A DNA stretch of 64,000 bases. Origin: Sinonovacula constricta (Eukaryota > Mollusca > Bivalvia > Cardiida > Solecurtidae). The notes beneath the pieces are model-generated. The model was not told the DNA's origin, ran no database searches, and saw only the letters and a program-made list of their open reading frames with translations. The stretch covers positions 27,009,158-27,073,157 of the forward strand of contig CM017564.1 of assembly GCA_007844125.1 (NCBI GenBank), written 5' to 3'. Below, one piece after another: positions 12,501 through 22,800 of this stretch (position 1 is the first letter of the stretch; every line of letters starts with the position of its first letter). Both the position numbers and the translations under genes were made by a program.

Positions 12501-14475
12501 CGCGATGCCCGATCCGTTTTCATCAATCAAATACTTATTATAATTAAAACATTATTTTGACATAATTCGAAACAACTTGTCTCATTTTTATTACAAAATG
12601 TGTCAACTTTGCCAGTTTTTAAATACATGCTAGCAATAATCGCACGAGCAGTTTGGTTCATAGTTGTTATTCACACTACATTGTTATTTAAAGAAAATTG
12701 ATTGGTAGATTACGCTTTTTTTTTTACAAAAAAACATAAAGTTTAAATTTCTGCACTTAGACATCAGTTGTGATGAACAATTCTACAGTTTAAACTTTAA
12801 TCATATAAGTATTAAAAAGAGTCATATCTATTACATTCGAATCCGATTTAATTGAAACAAGTGATATAAAAGACATCATTAAGAAGCTCAAACGACAGAT
12901 ACGTGTTGTCCGTATAATTAGAGATGATACTGGGAAATCATCTGAGACGAATATCTGGTGACCAGTACAATGGCGTCGTCAGTGGAAAACACGTTTGTTA
13001 CCATGTCAACTAAATGCCCACAATTGAGACTTGTATACAGTTGAATGACAGCATACTAGGCTAGTTAGTGGATCACGTCGATTCAATTTGATCGAGCTCT
13101 CTAAGAGACATATCTGACTGATCGTTAACCTTAAATGTGACTCGTCTGCTAAACGTCTCTTGATTTGCGGGGATCTTCGTGTTTATAAAAAACAATTAAA
13201 ATAAAAATAACATCGATGTTTGTAACGTTAAACGATTTTTAAAATTTTACATTAACACTTCAAATAAGTAAACCCAAATAATGAATGAGATTCTTTAAAA
13301 TCACATCATCTTATCAACACTTATATCGCAGTGTGTTCATTAGGAGAAAAATTAAAGGTGGAATCCGGCAGTTTGGATCCAAATATTTTTTTCTCAAATA
13401 ACCAAATAAGTCATTGTTACCCGAACAGATCCTACAAAATGCTTCTCATTGATGCCATAGATCAGTGAGAACTGTGAAACATAAATCCCTATTCCTCACT
13501 GCAAACAGGAATTTCTTACATAAGCCATGCTGCAGAGATAGCTATTTTTAACTAAGAAAACCACGTGACTACTCACATTTGCGATTAAATTATATCGTCA
13601 TCCGGGTAATTTGCTCTGACGTCGATATCTATTTTTAGCAGAGATCACTCTCCTGATTATTTATAGATTTGAAATGTTTGAACTTTTAGAGAGTTTTATA
13701 GCGATGTGTACTGTGTAACAATATAGTCAGTGTTTAAAACCCTCTTACTTATACTAATGTATGAGTTTATGCAGAAAGGTAAACTATCGGATACCACCTT
13801 TACTGAGCAATATTGAAGGTTCGAATGTAAGTAATATAGGTATTTTAATCATATCTGTTGTTTTTCTGTTGGTAAACAAATCTTTTAAATACACCCTTAA
13901 TAAAAAGTGATAACGCTAAAGCACATAGAATGAAGTTTTACTGGATGCATTTCATCAAAGGGGTAAAATAAAGTAATTTACATGGATGCCTACTTCGAAA
14001 AAGAATCAATTAACAACATTGCTTTTGATGAAGCCTGTTTTGTTTTAAAACGATCTGACAACAATCCTTGAGGTCAAATAAAAAATAATTTATACTTAAT
14101 ATTAAACATTTTATATTTATTATACCGGTAATTTTTCTGTTGATGTTGATGGTGCTCTTCTCTGTTTGCTGTTACTTGCGAAATAAATCAATTTTGGTAA
14201 ATTTGACGACATAAGAAAATATCTTCTCGAACGCAGGTTTCTCAGAAAACCATTTGATCAGGAACGTCTGTAATGACTTCTTTATATCAAAATTGTATAA
14301 TTTTTGCACTACTAACAAAACTTTGATATTTTTTATTTAAAATGATATACGTGCATGATATGTCTATATTATTCATTTTATAACACATTTCAAAGTATTC
14401 TGCTGTCAACATCAGGCTGCTGGGAATTTTCTTACCTGTCAGTGTAAGAAGTAGATATATTAGAATCGCCTCCAT
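721..14475 (-). CDS. Secreted cadherin-like protein, 15 chained coding exons (about 595 codons)
   Basis: The exons below join in phase with GT-AG introns. They begin with a signal peptide (MEAILIYLLLTLTVLRG) and continue through about five EC repeats. Calcium-binding cadherin motifs are visible: SEDTPVG, ASDPDG, DVNDEAP, LDPDTG, LDYE, DIQDTPP, LDGDRG, DENDNEP and MDRDQ. EC linkers of this type bind calcium and mediate adhesion in the cadherin-23/protocadherin-15/Cad87A class. That class is usually anchored by a transmembrane helix, but none is visible here: the reading frame passes from a last EC-like strand (TATIYIRVL) into a Thr-rich segment and a stop. Either this is a short secreted form, or the last exon splices on to exons left of the window. 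The family call is firm; the subfamily and 3' end are uncertain. Confidence 0.85.
1418..1576 (-). CDS. Cadherin exon 14 (EC-like)
   Basis: Acceptor CATAG precedes GGATCT, which encodes GSSGILELLLRNQDGDMSYD and then FQPIPS. The chosen donor is ACG/GTACAA, because that joins QLT in phase to IIATERD of exon 15 and gives a normal EC strand order. Reading on unspliced would reach TAG at 1388. Confidence 0.65.
2053..2115 (-). CDS. Cadherin exon 13 (21 codons)
   Basis: Acceptor CACCAG, donor AAG/GTGTGT, phase 0 at both ends. It encodes IHPRDDCPEDGITRGVPIED K. It carries on from MDRDQ of exon 12 and feeds exon 14 in phase. Confidence 0.65.
2486..2692 (-). CDS. Cadherin exon 12, EC boundary with DENDNEP
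   Basis: Acceptor ATGCAG, donor CAG/GTAGAT, 69 codons, phase 0. It contains the calcium-binding linker VSDENDNEPSF, which separates two EC repeats, then the start of the next repeat, ending TMDRDQ. Confidence 0.9.
2840..2961 (-). CDS. Cadherin exon 11 (EC strand)
   Basis: Acceptor ATCAG, donor AGG/GTAAGG. The entry codon is split, G/GC. It encodes AINGITGEVTVAGLVDRDAG, the typical EC middle block (F-I-TG-V---LDRE pattern). Confidence 0.9.
3009..3380. repeat. Dispersed repeat family R1, copy a (intronic)
   Basis: It shares long blocks with other copies in the window: AAAGT(C/T)CTATGA-CATTGCAACATA, a GGCACAGGACAAAGGTATT-like block, ACCGCCTTG-AACGGTCA, ACCGACTGGGGTGCTTAAACC, CTAACCTCGCACTTCCTGA and GTGACGTCATTGA near the end. 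It carries no coding capacity, so it is a non-autonomous mobile element or its remnant. Class unknown. Confidence 0.7.
3657..3735 (-). CDS. Cadherin exon 10 (EC3 start)
   Basis: Acceptor TATCAG, donor TCAG/GTACTT. It encodes DTHIFTVRALDGDRGIPNDV and FFTIVS. This follows IAENTPN of exon 9 to give a standard EC opening with the LDGDRG calcium site. It ends in phase 1. Confidence 0.9.
4105..4224 (-). CDS. Cadherin exon 9, EC2/EC3 boundary
   Basis: Acceptor TTCAAG, donor AAT/GTAAAA, 40 codons. It reads DGLGLQSSEVLTIRVLDIQD, then TPPEF, then YMVTIAENTPN: the end of one EC repeat, a DIQDTPP linker and the start of the next. Confidence 0.9.
4479..4604 (-). CDS. Cadherin exon 8 (EC2 core)
   Basis: Acceptor GCATAG, donor AAG/GTAGGA, 42 codons. 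It encodes FSINSTSGHVRQLSALDYET and FNVTAKDG-type strands. The LDYE calcium ligand is present. Confidence 0.9.
4952..4963 (-). CDS. Cadherin exon 7, 12-nt microexon
   Basis: CAG/CCCATCACGCAA/GTAAGT has clean acceptor and donor sites around four codons (PITQ). It fits in phase between YTMQ of exon 6 and STNDAAKF of exon 8. Skipping it would keep the frame and shorten a loop by four residues. Confidence 0.55.
5245..5334 (-). CDS. Cadherin exon 6 (EC2 start)
   Basis: Acceptor CGACAG, donor CAG/GTAAAA, 30 codons. It encodes DSIPGDVVYTAISALDPDTG, then LGEVVTYTMQ. It follows LDINE of exon 5, giving the usual EC opening and DPD calcium site. Confidence 0.9.
5505..6165. repeat. Minisatellite, 31-bp unit, about 19-20 copies
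   Basis: The unit ACCTTGTGTGTATGATAGAG plus TCCTTAGCGTA recurs with substitutions and a few 8-bp or longer insertions (AACATTGT; AGAGAAGGTGATCAT). It lies in the intron between cadherin exons 5 and 6. The 31-bp period is not a multiple of three, so the apparent ORFs here are artefacts. Confidence 0.92.
6452..6540. repeat. (CTGT)n microsatellite
   Basis: About 21 uninterrupted CTGT/TCTG tetranucleotides, followed by an imperfect TGATGTCTGTC end. Intronic, cadherin gene. Confidence 0.97.
7159..7242 (-). CDS. Cadherin exon 5, EC1/EC2 linker DVNDEAP
   Basis: Acceptor TTTCAG, donor GAG/GTGGGG, 28 codons. It encodes TVIQMVITDVNDEAPAFVHL, then PYRLDINE. DVNDEAP is the classic calcium-binding inter-EC linker. 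Confidence 0.95.
7560..7960. repeat. Dispersed repeat family R1, two partial copies (b, c)
   Basis: The block CCGCCTTGGAACGGT-AGT appears twice, near 7585 and near 7880. ATGCAAGCCAAATG and ACAAATCTGTGACGAGTCATTA (copy c) match other R1 copies. GTAATGACGTCA occurs twice at the end. Intronic, cadherin gene. Confidence 0.65.
8528..8587 (-). CDS. Cadherin exon 4 (20 codons)
   Basis: Acceptor GTTTCAG, donor TTG/GTAAGG. It encodes SPSSRNLYFQLEDQSSNVIL. It bridges LDRDF of exon 3 and TVIQMVITDV of exon 5 in phase, as the last strands of EC1. Confidence 0.85.
8998..9330. repeat. Dispersed repeat family R1, copy d (near full length)
   Basis: Collinear with copy a at 3009-3380: CTATGAGAATTGCATCATATACC, TACTGCATTGGAACGGTCAGTC, ACCAACTG-TATGCTTAAAACCGG, CTAACCTCCCACTTCCTGAG, AATGTCCAAGCGCTGA and AGTGACGTCATTGA. 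Intronic. Confidence 0.75.
9613..9785 (-). CDS. Cadherin exon 3 (EC1)
   Basis: Acceptor TCCCAG, donor TTC/GTGAGT. Split codon G/GT joins SEDTPVG to SVIAQIFASDPDGEAVTISL. It ends VSPLDRDF. ASDPDG and LDRD are EC calcium ligands. Confidence 0.95.
9786..12105 (-). other. Cadherin intron 2 (2.3 kb)
   Basis: AT-rich. It contains a partial R1 copy at about 9856-9975 (CATTGCAACATATACCAAAC, then AAAAGGCACAGGACAAAGGT). Otherwise I see no exon-like segment or repeat on either strand. ORFs at 10268-10474 and 11329-11616 are low-complexity shadows. Confidence 0.6.
12106..12204 (-). CDS. Cadherin exon 2 (mature N-terminus, EC1 opening)
   Basis: Acceptor GTTTCAG, donor CG/GTAAGA. Entry codon G/TG joins exon 1. 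It encodes LRGVASIEIAKTTPTIDNKT, then DSYVIVSEDTPVG. SEDTPVG is a typical EC repeat opening. Confidence 0.9.
12205..14435 (-). other. Cadherin intron 1 (2.2 kb)
   Basis: AT-rich, no recognisable exon, RNA gene or tandem repeat seen on either strand. Confidence 0.55.
14436..14475 (-). CDS. Cadherin exon 1, signal peptide
   Basis: ATG at 14475 opens MEAILIYLLLTLT, a short hydrophobic signal sequence. Donor ACAG/GTAAGA leaves phase 1, matching exon 2 exactly. The exon probably starts upstream at 14512, after TTTACAG, giving a short 5' leader with a tiny upstream ORF (14475-14501). Confidence 0.75.
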
Positions 14476-14566
14476 CAAAATGTCCTTGAAGATGTCGCCA
14501 TTCTTGAGTAGGCTGTAAAGAATCGGACTTGATATGAAGTACTCTAGAAATGATGCCATAAATAAG

Positions 14567-14755
14567 AATATATGACAAAGTCCTATGAGCATTGCAACAT
14601 ATACTAACATTGAAAACGGCACAGGACAAAGGTATTCACAAGCAAGCTCAACTTAAAAGTAATAAGAATGAGTCATTTAACAAAAAGAGCAAACCTGACA
14701 ATTACCGCGTTGGAACGGTCAATCGGCAATTTTGACCGACTGGAGTGCTTAAACC
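14567..14755. repeat. Dispersed repeat family R1, copy f
   Basis: Shared blocks: AAGTCCTATGAGCATTGCAACATATAC, GGCACAGGACAAAGGTATTCACA, ACCGCGTTGGAACGGTCAATC and CCGACTGGAGTGCTTAAACCG. It lies immediately upstream of the first coding exon of the cadherin gene. Confidence 0.75.
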
Positions 14756-14759
14756 GAGA

Positions 14760-16160
14760 GAGAGAGAGTTACTAACAGTATTCAAATATTAGCACTTAAC
14801 AACACATTCATGACATAATACCAAGGCAAAAGAAATATTTGCAGAATATGTAAGAGGAAAATAATTTATCCGGCTACGTTTCATTAAGAAATACAAGATC
14901 TAAGACACGTTTTTTCTATAGACAAAAATATGGTGAACAAGATAGTACCGTATTGTGCTTTTTATCAACATTACAAAATTAATTAGATAAGATAGTTTTG
15001 GTGTAAAAATAGCTATCTTGACGAACTTATCGCATACGGTGTAGCTTATTTGTCATTGAATGAAAAGAAAACAAATAACGAGAGTATACATATAATGCCT
15101 CATAAGTTATTTTTATCGTTATATCTCAAAATATTAAAACTGTAGATTTTTTTTGTAAAAAATAAGAAAATATCCACATACTTCTCAGAAACAATATACA
15201 ATTTTCCGAGAGTACAAAACACGCAGTATCCATTGTCCCATTATCAGACGATGTCATGACTTCATATGTATATGGCACTTCCCTGGCACTACTTGCGCAC
15301 ACCTATGGCGCCTGTTCAGGCGTTTGGTACGTAAGACATTGAACGTTCACCAATCACTTCTCACTAGATAATCTGCACTAATTTGTTTATTGCACGATAC
15401 GACACCAACAACTGTGTCATAACCGGAAACTGACAATATCCCTCGATAAGCTTCATTTGCGCGCGCGCACTCAGCATACCTGAGAACAGGTGACAATATC
15501 GATCTTGCAGCCAGTTGATGCTGTCTTATGAGTGATGAAGGTTGGTTACCATAGCAACTGATTTCTCCATTTATTTATTATTCTTTACGGTAAGTGTCAC
15601 TATTGACCGAACGCAGCGTGTTCGTTAAGGAGTATTAACGCGTAATCAAAATTTATGTGGACAATGTGGTCCTATATTATACTCATGGGGTTAAAATAAA
15701 ATGTTCATACAGCATATGTTTAAAGACTAATGATCATGGAATTTCAACGTTTACATTATGCGAATATGCTTGCTTATGTTAAACGCGTGTGTGCTACTTT
15801 TATGACTATAGTAGAAGCTAGACTTATTAAAAATATGTTTAGGTTAAACTTCATGTTAAGTGCTTGTGCAGTAATTAATTAGAGAGAAATGTATCCTTAA
15901 GGCCAAGTGCTGCTGTAACATTTGATAGATCTTATATAGAGATTATAACATTGGCTCATAAAATTAACAGGTTCGTGTAAATGTACAGGTCACGAACTAC
16001 CAAGGAAAACAAATATGTTATTTCCAATTATAAAGTAAATAAATGTAATTAGCTAAATTCCCAAAACAATTACAAGATATCTGACGTTTCGTAACTGGCC
16101 GTAAGGCAAGTTTTATGAATACGTTTGTTAACATTATAACATTGCTTTCAAACGTGAAAG
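14760..16160. other. Intergenic DNA, no recognised feature
   Basis: Intergenic between the cadherin 5' end and the TEP-A 3' end. No credible ORF, RNA gene or repeat array is visible. A short GC-alternating patch (GCGCGCGC near 15461) is unremarkable. Confidence 0.5.
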
Positions 16161-16164
16161 TACC

Positions 16165-16490
16165 AGACCTGGTAGCGGAATTGGTAGAGCGTCGGCTCCA
16201 CGGGTTCGATCCCTGGTAGAGCGTAGCGTACGCCACAGGTTCGATCCCCGGACGCGACATACCAGAGTCGGTATAGCTCCTTTGCTAATGCTCAGGCAAA
16301 TATAAGGGCAGTTCCATGACTGGTTGGTCCGTTGTCAGGGTAATGTGACTGGGTGTATGTGGATATCATGCCAGGTATTCACGACATACACTGTGAAGGC
16401 AGCACTATATCTGCTTCAAGTGGACACCGTCTCCTGATAACTGAAATACTGTTGGTGGGACGATAAACACAATAAATAATCCAACAAGAA
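16165..16490 (+). mobile_element. tRNA-derived SINE, copy S1
   Basis: The head has box-A-like TAGCGGAATTGGTAGAGCG and box-B-like GGTTCGATCC (twice, around 16204 and 16239). The body then matches, on the opposite strand, the element at 55304-55587: CTGACTGGGTGTATGTGGAT-type, GAAGGCAGCACTATATCTGC, TTCAAGTGGACACCGTCTCC and ACTGTTGGTGGGACGATAAA. The head is partly duplicated. It is not a functional tRNA because it lacks a paired acceptor stem. Confidence 0.85.
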
Positions 16491-17665
16491 AGTGATTTGG
16501 GGCGAGTTTATTTTTTGTAGACTCTCTGATTCCTTAATATACGAAAAGACATTAAGAATTAATGACGAAAAGATGGGCCAAGACTTCGCTCTGTTAACAT
16601 AATTGTTTCATCAAGGTTATGCTATTTCTATTGAAGAGTGCAACAGTTCGTCACGTTGTGAATTCTACAGGTAATTCAATGTGCTAAATATATAATTTAC
16701 AAACAACAACAACACAGAACTATATTGCATACATAAGCAAGCGACCCATAAGTACTTGTATTACAGAGAAAGAGGTTAATTTCGATATAGGTTCCCGCTG
16801 TATCCCCCACAATATTGAACGTTCATTGCCCTGGTTTGGTTAGGTTTTTCTTCTTCTTTAATTATCTTAAATTTCTAAGATTGGACAGTTTCCTTCATGT
16901 TTAAAAATACGTCTGACACTACATTGTAATCATATGACGTAATTAGTCAGCTGTATATAATAACCTTTTTTTATCTAAAATCGATATATTCCTTAAATCG
17001 ATAAAAATTCATGCTTTTAGTATCGGAGGCATGTTTATTTTGTTTTTGCATAGTTTAGATGATAAATTGCTTGCATTCACTGCTACAGTGGTTGTAAAGA
17101 ATATTCTTTGTTTAAGTCTGTACTGCCGATGCAGTAGAGACTGTTAATTGTCTCACTTTGATGGGATATATTTCACATTGATTGTTTTCTTAAACAACCA
17201 TTACAACAAAACAAACAACAACAGCAAGTCTTTAAACCACCCAGTCGTTTTTTTGGAGACTGACCGTCCTTTGACAGTATGTGCATGTGCGCAAATAATC
17301 TAGGACTAATTTAGACTTAAATATCTGTTGAAATTGTGACTATTTCTTATATTCATTATTTAAATACTTTAATATATAAACGTTTTTTAAAGTAGAAATT
17401 AAGTTTCCTTCGCTAAAACACTCATATAAAATCAATCGGCGCTTTCTTTGTAAATAAATTAAAATAGTTATGAAGAAAAAGGAACAAAATAAAATATCAA
17501 GTCGATAACAGGAACTAAGATTCTATGAAGTCAAGTATGTTTATACGGAATTGTCTGCAATATTGCCTACGTTTAACCAAATCTTACATAAACACTTATC
17601 TTGAGACAAACACATGTTATAATCTACGCATTTTTGTTTTACAAAACCATTTTTTATGGTAAGGA
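16491..17665. other. Intergenic DNA, no recognised feature
   Basis: AT-rich; short low-complexity patches only (CAACAACAACA near 16704 and 17213). Confidence 0.5.
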
Positions 17666-19375
17666 TATATTACAAAGTCCTATGAGGAATACAACATATA
17701 CTAGTTTTAAAAAGGCACAGGACAAAGGTATACACATGCAAACCGAATGTAAAAGTAAGAACAAATCTGTGATGAGTCATTAAACAAAAAGGCACAGGAC
17801 AAAGGTATTCATATGCAAGCCGAATGTAAAAGTAAGAACAAATTTGTGATGAGTCATTAAACAAAAAGGCACAGGACAAAGGTATTCATATGCAAGCCGA
17901 ATGTAAAAGTAAGAACAAATCTGTGATGAGTCATTAAACAAAAAGGCGCAGGACAAAGGTATTTACATGCAAGCCGAATGTAAAAGTAAGAACAAATCTG
18001 TGATGAGTCATTAAACAAAAAGGCGCAGGACAAAGGTATTCACATGCAAGCCGAATGTAAAAGTAAGAACAAATTTGTGATGAGTCATTAAACAAAAAGG
18101 CGCAGGACAAAGGTATTCATATGCAAGCCGAATGTAAAAGTAAGAACAAATCTGTGATGAGTCATTAAACAAAAAAGGCGCAGGACAAAGGTATTCATAT
18201 GCAAGCCGAATGTAAAAGTAAGAACAAATCTGTGATGAGTCATTAAACAAAAAGGCGCAGGACAAAGGTATTCATATGCAAGCCGAATGTAAAAGTAAGA
18301 ACAAATCTGTGATGAGTCATTAAACAAAAAGGCGCAGGACAAAGGTATTCATATGCAAGCCGAATGTAAAAGTAAGAACAAATTTGTGATGAGTCATTAG
18401 ACAAAAAGGCGCAGGACAAAGGTATTCATATGCAAGCCGAATGTAAAAGTAAGAACAAATCTGTGATGAGTCATTAAACAAAAAGGCGCAGGACAAAGGT
18501 ATTCATATGCAAGCCGAATGTAAAAGTAAGAACAAATCTGTGATGAGTCATTAAACAAAAAGGCGCAGGACAAAGGTATTCACATGCAAGTCGAATGTAA
18601 AAGTAAGAACAAATTTGTGATGAGTCATTAAACAAAAAGGCGCAGGACAAAGGTATTCATATGCAAGCCGAATGTAAAAGTAAGAACAAATATGTGGTGA
18701 GTCATTAAACAAAAAGGCGCAGGACAAAGGTATTCATATGCAAGCCGAATGTAAAAGTAAGAACAAATATGTGGTAAGTCATTAAACAAAAAGGCACAGG
18801 GCAAAGGTATTCATATGCAAGCCGAATGTAAAAGTAAGAACAAATATGTGGTGAGTCATTAAACAAAAAGGCGCAGGACAAAGGTATTCACATGCAAGCC
18901 GAATGTAAAAGTAAGAACAAATCTGTGGTGAGTCTTTAAACAAAAAGGCACAGGACAAAGGTATTCATATGCAAGCCGAATGTAAAAGAAAGAACAAATC
19001 TGTGATGAGTCATTAAACAAAAAGGCACAGGGCAAAGGTATTCATATGCAAGCCGAATGTAAAAGTAAGAACAAATCTGTGATGAGTCATTAAACAAAAA
19101 GGCGCAGGACAAAGGTATTCATATGCAAGCCGAATGTAAAAGTAAGAACAAATATGTGGTGAGTCATTAAACAAAAAGGCACAGGACAAAGGTATTCACA
19201 TGCAAGCCGAATGTAAAAGTAAGAACAAATATGTGGTAAGTCATTAAACAAAAAGGCGCAGGACAAAGGTATTCACATGCAAGCCGAATGTAAAAGTAAG
19301 AACAAATCTGCGATGAGTCATTAAACAAAAAGAGCAAACCCAACAGTTACCGCCTTGGAACGTTTAGTCGGCAAA
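17666..19375. repeat. R1-family element with internal 77-bp array, 21 units
   Basis: R1 flanks are recognisable on both sides: CAAAGTCCTATGAGGAATACAACATATAC at the left, AGTTACCGCCTTGGAACG-TTAGTCGGCAAAAGG at the right. Between them the segment GGCRCAGGACAAAGGTATTC to TCATTAAACAAAAA repeats with a period of 77 bp (one unit 78) from 17714 to about 19331, 21 units. Most units carry TGAGTCA. Minus-strand ORFs inside (at 18011-18342) are artefacts of the period. It lies just past the 3' end of TEP-A. Confidence 0.92.
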
Positions 19376-19591
19376 AGGAATCTAACGCGGCGCACATTTA
19401 GATTAAACGCCCATCTATAATTGTTTAGTAAGGCAAGAGCGGATAGAGCGTAAAATATAATTGCATCTATCTTTCAAAATTATGCAGCAGAAGTTTCGAT
19501 ACGAATTAGACGCGGTTAAATAGGTGTAACGCAGATTTTAAGTATAAATGATGAAATAGATAATAACAGAACAAATAATAAGTGTATTTCT

Positions 19592-19597
19592 TTTATT
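19592..19597 (-). terminator. Candidate poly(A) signal of TEP-A
   Basis: AATAAA on the minus strand, 170 bp past the TEP-A stop codon. It is the first good hexamer downstream. Position-based inference. Confidence 0.5.
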
Positions 19598-19766
19598 TGT
19601 ATTTCTGAATAACATACATTTAAAATCAAAATGCCGATCATACATGCGTGTAATGAAGCGGTATTTACGCCTATGATTCAATACAAGATACGTTAAACGT
19701 TCAACATCAAATATTGATGACGTATGACGAGACAAATGTAACTGTTTTTCTTTTGGCTACGTCATC

Positions 19767-19864
19767 CTAACGTTTTGCACATACGTCACACTCGGTTCCA
19801 CAAACATCACAGACGTCTGACCTACGTAACGTCTCTGGCACGTAGAACTCGGTCACCTGCTTGC
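19767..19864 (-). CDS. TEP-A exon 35, C-terminus and stop
   Basis: Acceptor TTTCAG. It encodes KQVTEFYVPETLRRSDVCDV, then CGTECDVCAKR and TAG. Four Cys in CxxCxxxCxxC spacing recall the C-terminal cysteine signature of insect TEPs. No hydrophobic tail follows. Residues 1473-1504. Confidence 0.95.
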
Positions 19865-22800
19865 CTGAAAAATGAATTTACATTTCTGACCGCAGACTAT
19901 CAATGTTAAACCTATAGTCAGTTACTAGGTATATTATACATATATTGCTATTATGTTGCAATAATATTCATTTTATGCAAAACTTCTTAAAACTTTGTTA
20001 ACTGTAGTTTAGTATAGTTATTCTTTCCCTTCTTGATATATAAACAAGAAACGTGGTCATGCCACGAAACCAGGTTTTCAACGATTTGACAAAGCCAATC
20101 CCAAGCTAGGTCTTCATGCAAGCTTGCTATATCCAAAGTTTCAGCAAGATTGGTCTATACAAACTGAAGTTATTGTCCAGAAACGTTTTTTTTCTATTTT
20201 TAGTAACAGTGAAATGACCTTGACCTGACTGGCCCCTAATCCAAACCCAAGCTAAATTTGCGCATAAACTACCTACAAACAAAACTTCAGCAAAATACCT
20301 CCATTTTAACACACATTATTAAGCAGAAACTGTTTTTCTGTTTTTAGTAACAGTGACCTGGAAATTGACCCAACTGGCCCCAAATCCAATCACAATCTAG
20401 GTCTTCATACAAGCAAAATTGGTTTATCCAAATTAAAGTTATTGACCGGAAACTGTTTGGTTATTTTTAGTAACAGTGCCTTGACCTTGACCCGACTGGC
20501 TCCAAATCCAATCTCATACTTCATGGAAGCTTGCTATAACCAACGTTTCAGAAGAATAGTTTAACCAAACTAAAGTTTTTAACCAGAAACCATCGGTTTG
20601 ACGCCGCCCGAAGCCACATCCCAATCTAATAAGCAAGATTTTAGTTGAAAACCTGGTTAATAAATTCCTGTAAAATTGCTCAACGGTTACTTACTGGGCT
20701 CATAGTAGTCGTAGACGTGTATTGGAACCGGCTGTGCCCCGGCTACCATGTTGACTTTATGCATTGTCACGGCGACACAAGTGTCCCGGGAACCAATCTG
20801 TAAACATTAAATTACATTTCGTGACACCTCCTTCATGTAGAGTGTCTGTCGCGGAGCCGGTTACTATAGTCTACCGAAAACGGCAATTCCAATTGATTGT
20901 AAACATATGCTAGATTTAAAACACGATAATTAGTTGTAAACATATACTAGATTTAAACACAGTAAAATGGTTTCTGACCATACTAAGAATGATGCTAACG
21001 GTTTTCATATCAGTAGAGAAATGTTAAAATAACAACAGCAATAAGAGATAATAAGCAATTATATGAATAATAATAAAAAAATATATTATTTCTTTTAAAT
21101 ATATTTTACACCTTCATATTCTTTAAAGGTGTGTTCCGGGTGAAGAAATAATTCCCTGGTAACACCATTTGCAAAGTTATATATATTTTGAACAAAATTG
21201 ACCAGTCAATAGCTTTACCTAAATAAATAAAATAGTTTTTTATTTTGTCGCCGGCAATCAATCCTGAAAAAGTCCAATAGATGACGCCATACTGTTACAT
21301 TAACAAGTGAAGCGCGGCGCCTTCATGCATTGAATTTCGTAAAATGTTGCTACATCATTACCTGTCACTTGAACTTGTTAATAATGCGTGTGTGTATGTA
21401 TGATTTATTTCATTTAAATTGCATTTGGTCGTTTTTAACGACGATGAACTGTGTACGAGTCAATTGTTATGCTCTATTGTGCTTTTATCGTGCGTAGTTT
21501 TTCTGATATAAATTTTAAGACAAGAAAATTTGAAGGCGTAGTAAATCTTTTAATAACAAAAAGGTTTTGTTTTGCTATTTCTTAGTCGGTGTTGTTAGGC
21601 AAAAATTGTTCCTTGTTGAACAGGAACTCGACGGCAACCTTTGATGCTTTGCATCAATATTTTCTTGTTCCTATTTTACAATTTGCATGCGACCGTGGCA
21701 TTTGAACATTCATACCTCGTCGAAATACAGAACTAATTTCCGGTTGACCATTTCCATGCGTTTATGTTGCGGGGTTGATGTCAAACTTTGCGGATCTGGC
21801 ACAAAGCCAGAGGGAGCTCCGATTTCCAATACAGCCATGGAACTTGAGCCCTCTTCCAACCACCTGAAAATTATAAAACCTGTCACTGCGCGAAATGCCC
21901 CTTTTTGATTTAAACAACAATAACCAGTGTAGTGCTTTTAGTTTGCAATTTGATTAAACACAGTGATAACAGTCAAACTCATGTTTAATTCAGTTGTTTA
22001 TGTAGCAACAATTAAATTGACAGAGCAGATACAAGCTTTAAACACCTTAGAGAATAATTGAAATAAAACGGAGCATTTTGCACAAAAAAGACACGACGAA
22101 GAACGGTGCTAAAACTTAAAGGTCTAAAAGACAAAAACATTCTTACAAAAAAGTCAAAGCACAGTCTTTAAAATTAATTAAGCTTTAGATTTTAACTGTG
22201 TCTCTCGGGGTATGTTCACTGTCAGTTGGAAAATCTATGTCTCTTATAATATTAACCTTGTACAGACGGCCACATCGAAGTCATGCTGTGTCTCTCGGGG
22301 TATGTTCACTGTCAGTTGGAAAATCTATGTCTCTTATAATATTTACCTTGTACAGACGGCCACATCGAAGTCGTACTGTGTCTCTCGGGTTATGTTCACT
22401 GTCAGTGTCAGTGGAAACTCTATATCAGTTATAATATTTACCTGTACAGACGGCCACATCAAAGTCGTACTGTGTCCCTCTGGTTATGTTCACTGTCAGT
22501 GTCAGTGGAAACTCTATATCAGTTATAATATCTACCTTGTACAGACGGCCACATCGAAGTCGTACTGTGTCTCTCGGGTTATGTTCACTGTCAGTGTCAG
22601 TGGAAACTCTATATCAGTTATAATATTTACCTTGTACAGACGCCCACATCAAAGTCGTACTGTGTCTCTCGGGTTATGTTCACTGTCAGTGTCAGTGGAA
22701 ACTCTATATCAGTTATAATATTTACCTGTACAGACGGCCACATCAAAGTCGTACTGTGTCTCTCGGGGTATGTTCACTGTCAGTTGGAAACTCTATATCA

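Noticed and set aside
16165..16260. Functional tRNA gene
   Set aside because: Box A and box B are present, but the acceptor stem does not pair, the head is duplicated and the body matches another SINE copy.
18011..18342. Two 84-aa minus-strand repetitive ORFs
   Set aside because: They arise from the 77-bp R1 array; the period is not a multiple of three and the peptides have no family likeness.
17714..19331. CRISPR-like array
   Set aside because: Units are identical end to end with no unique spacers, and the genome is eukaryotic.
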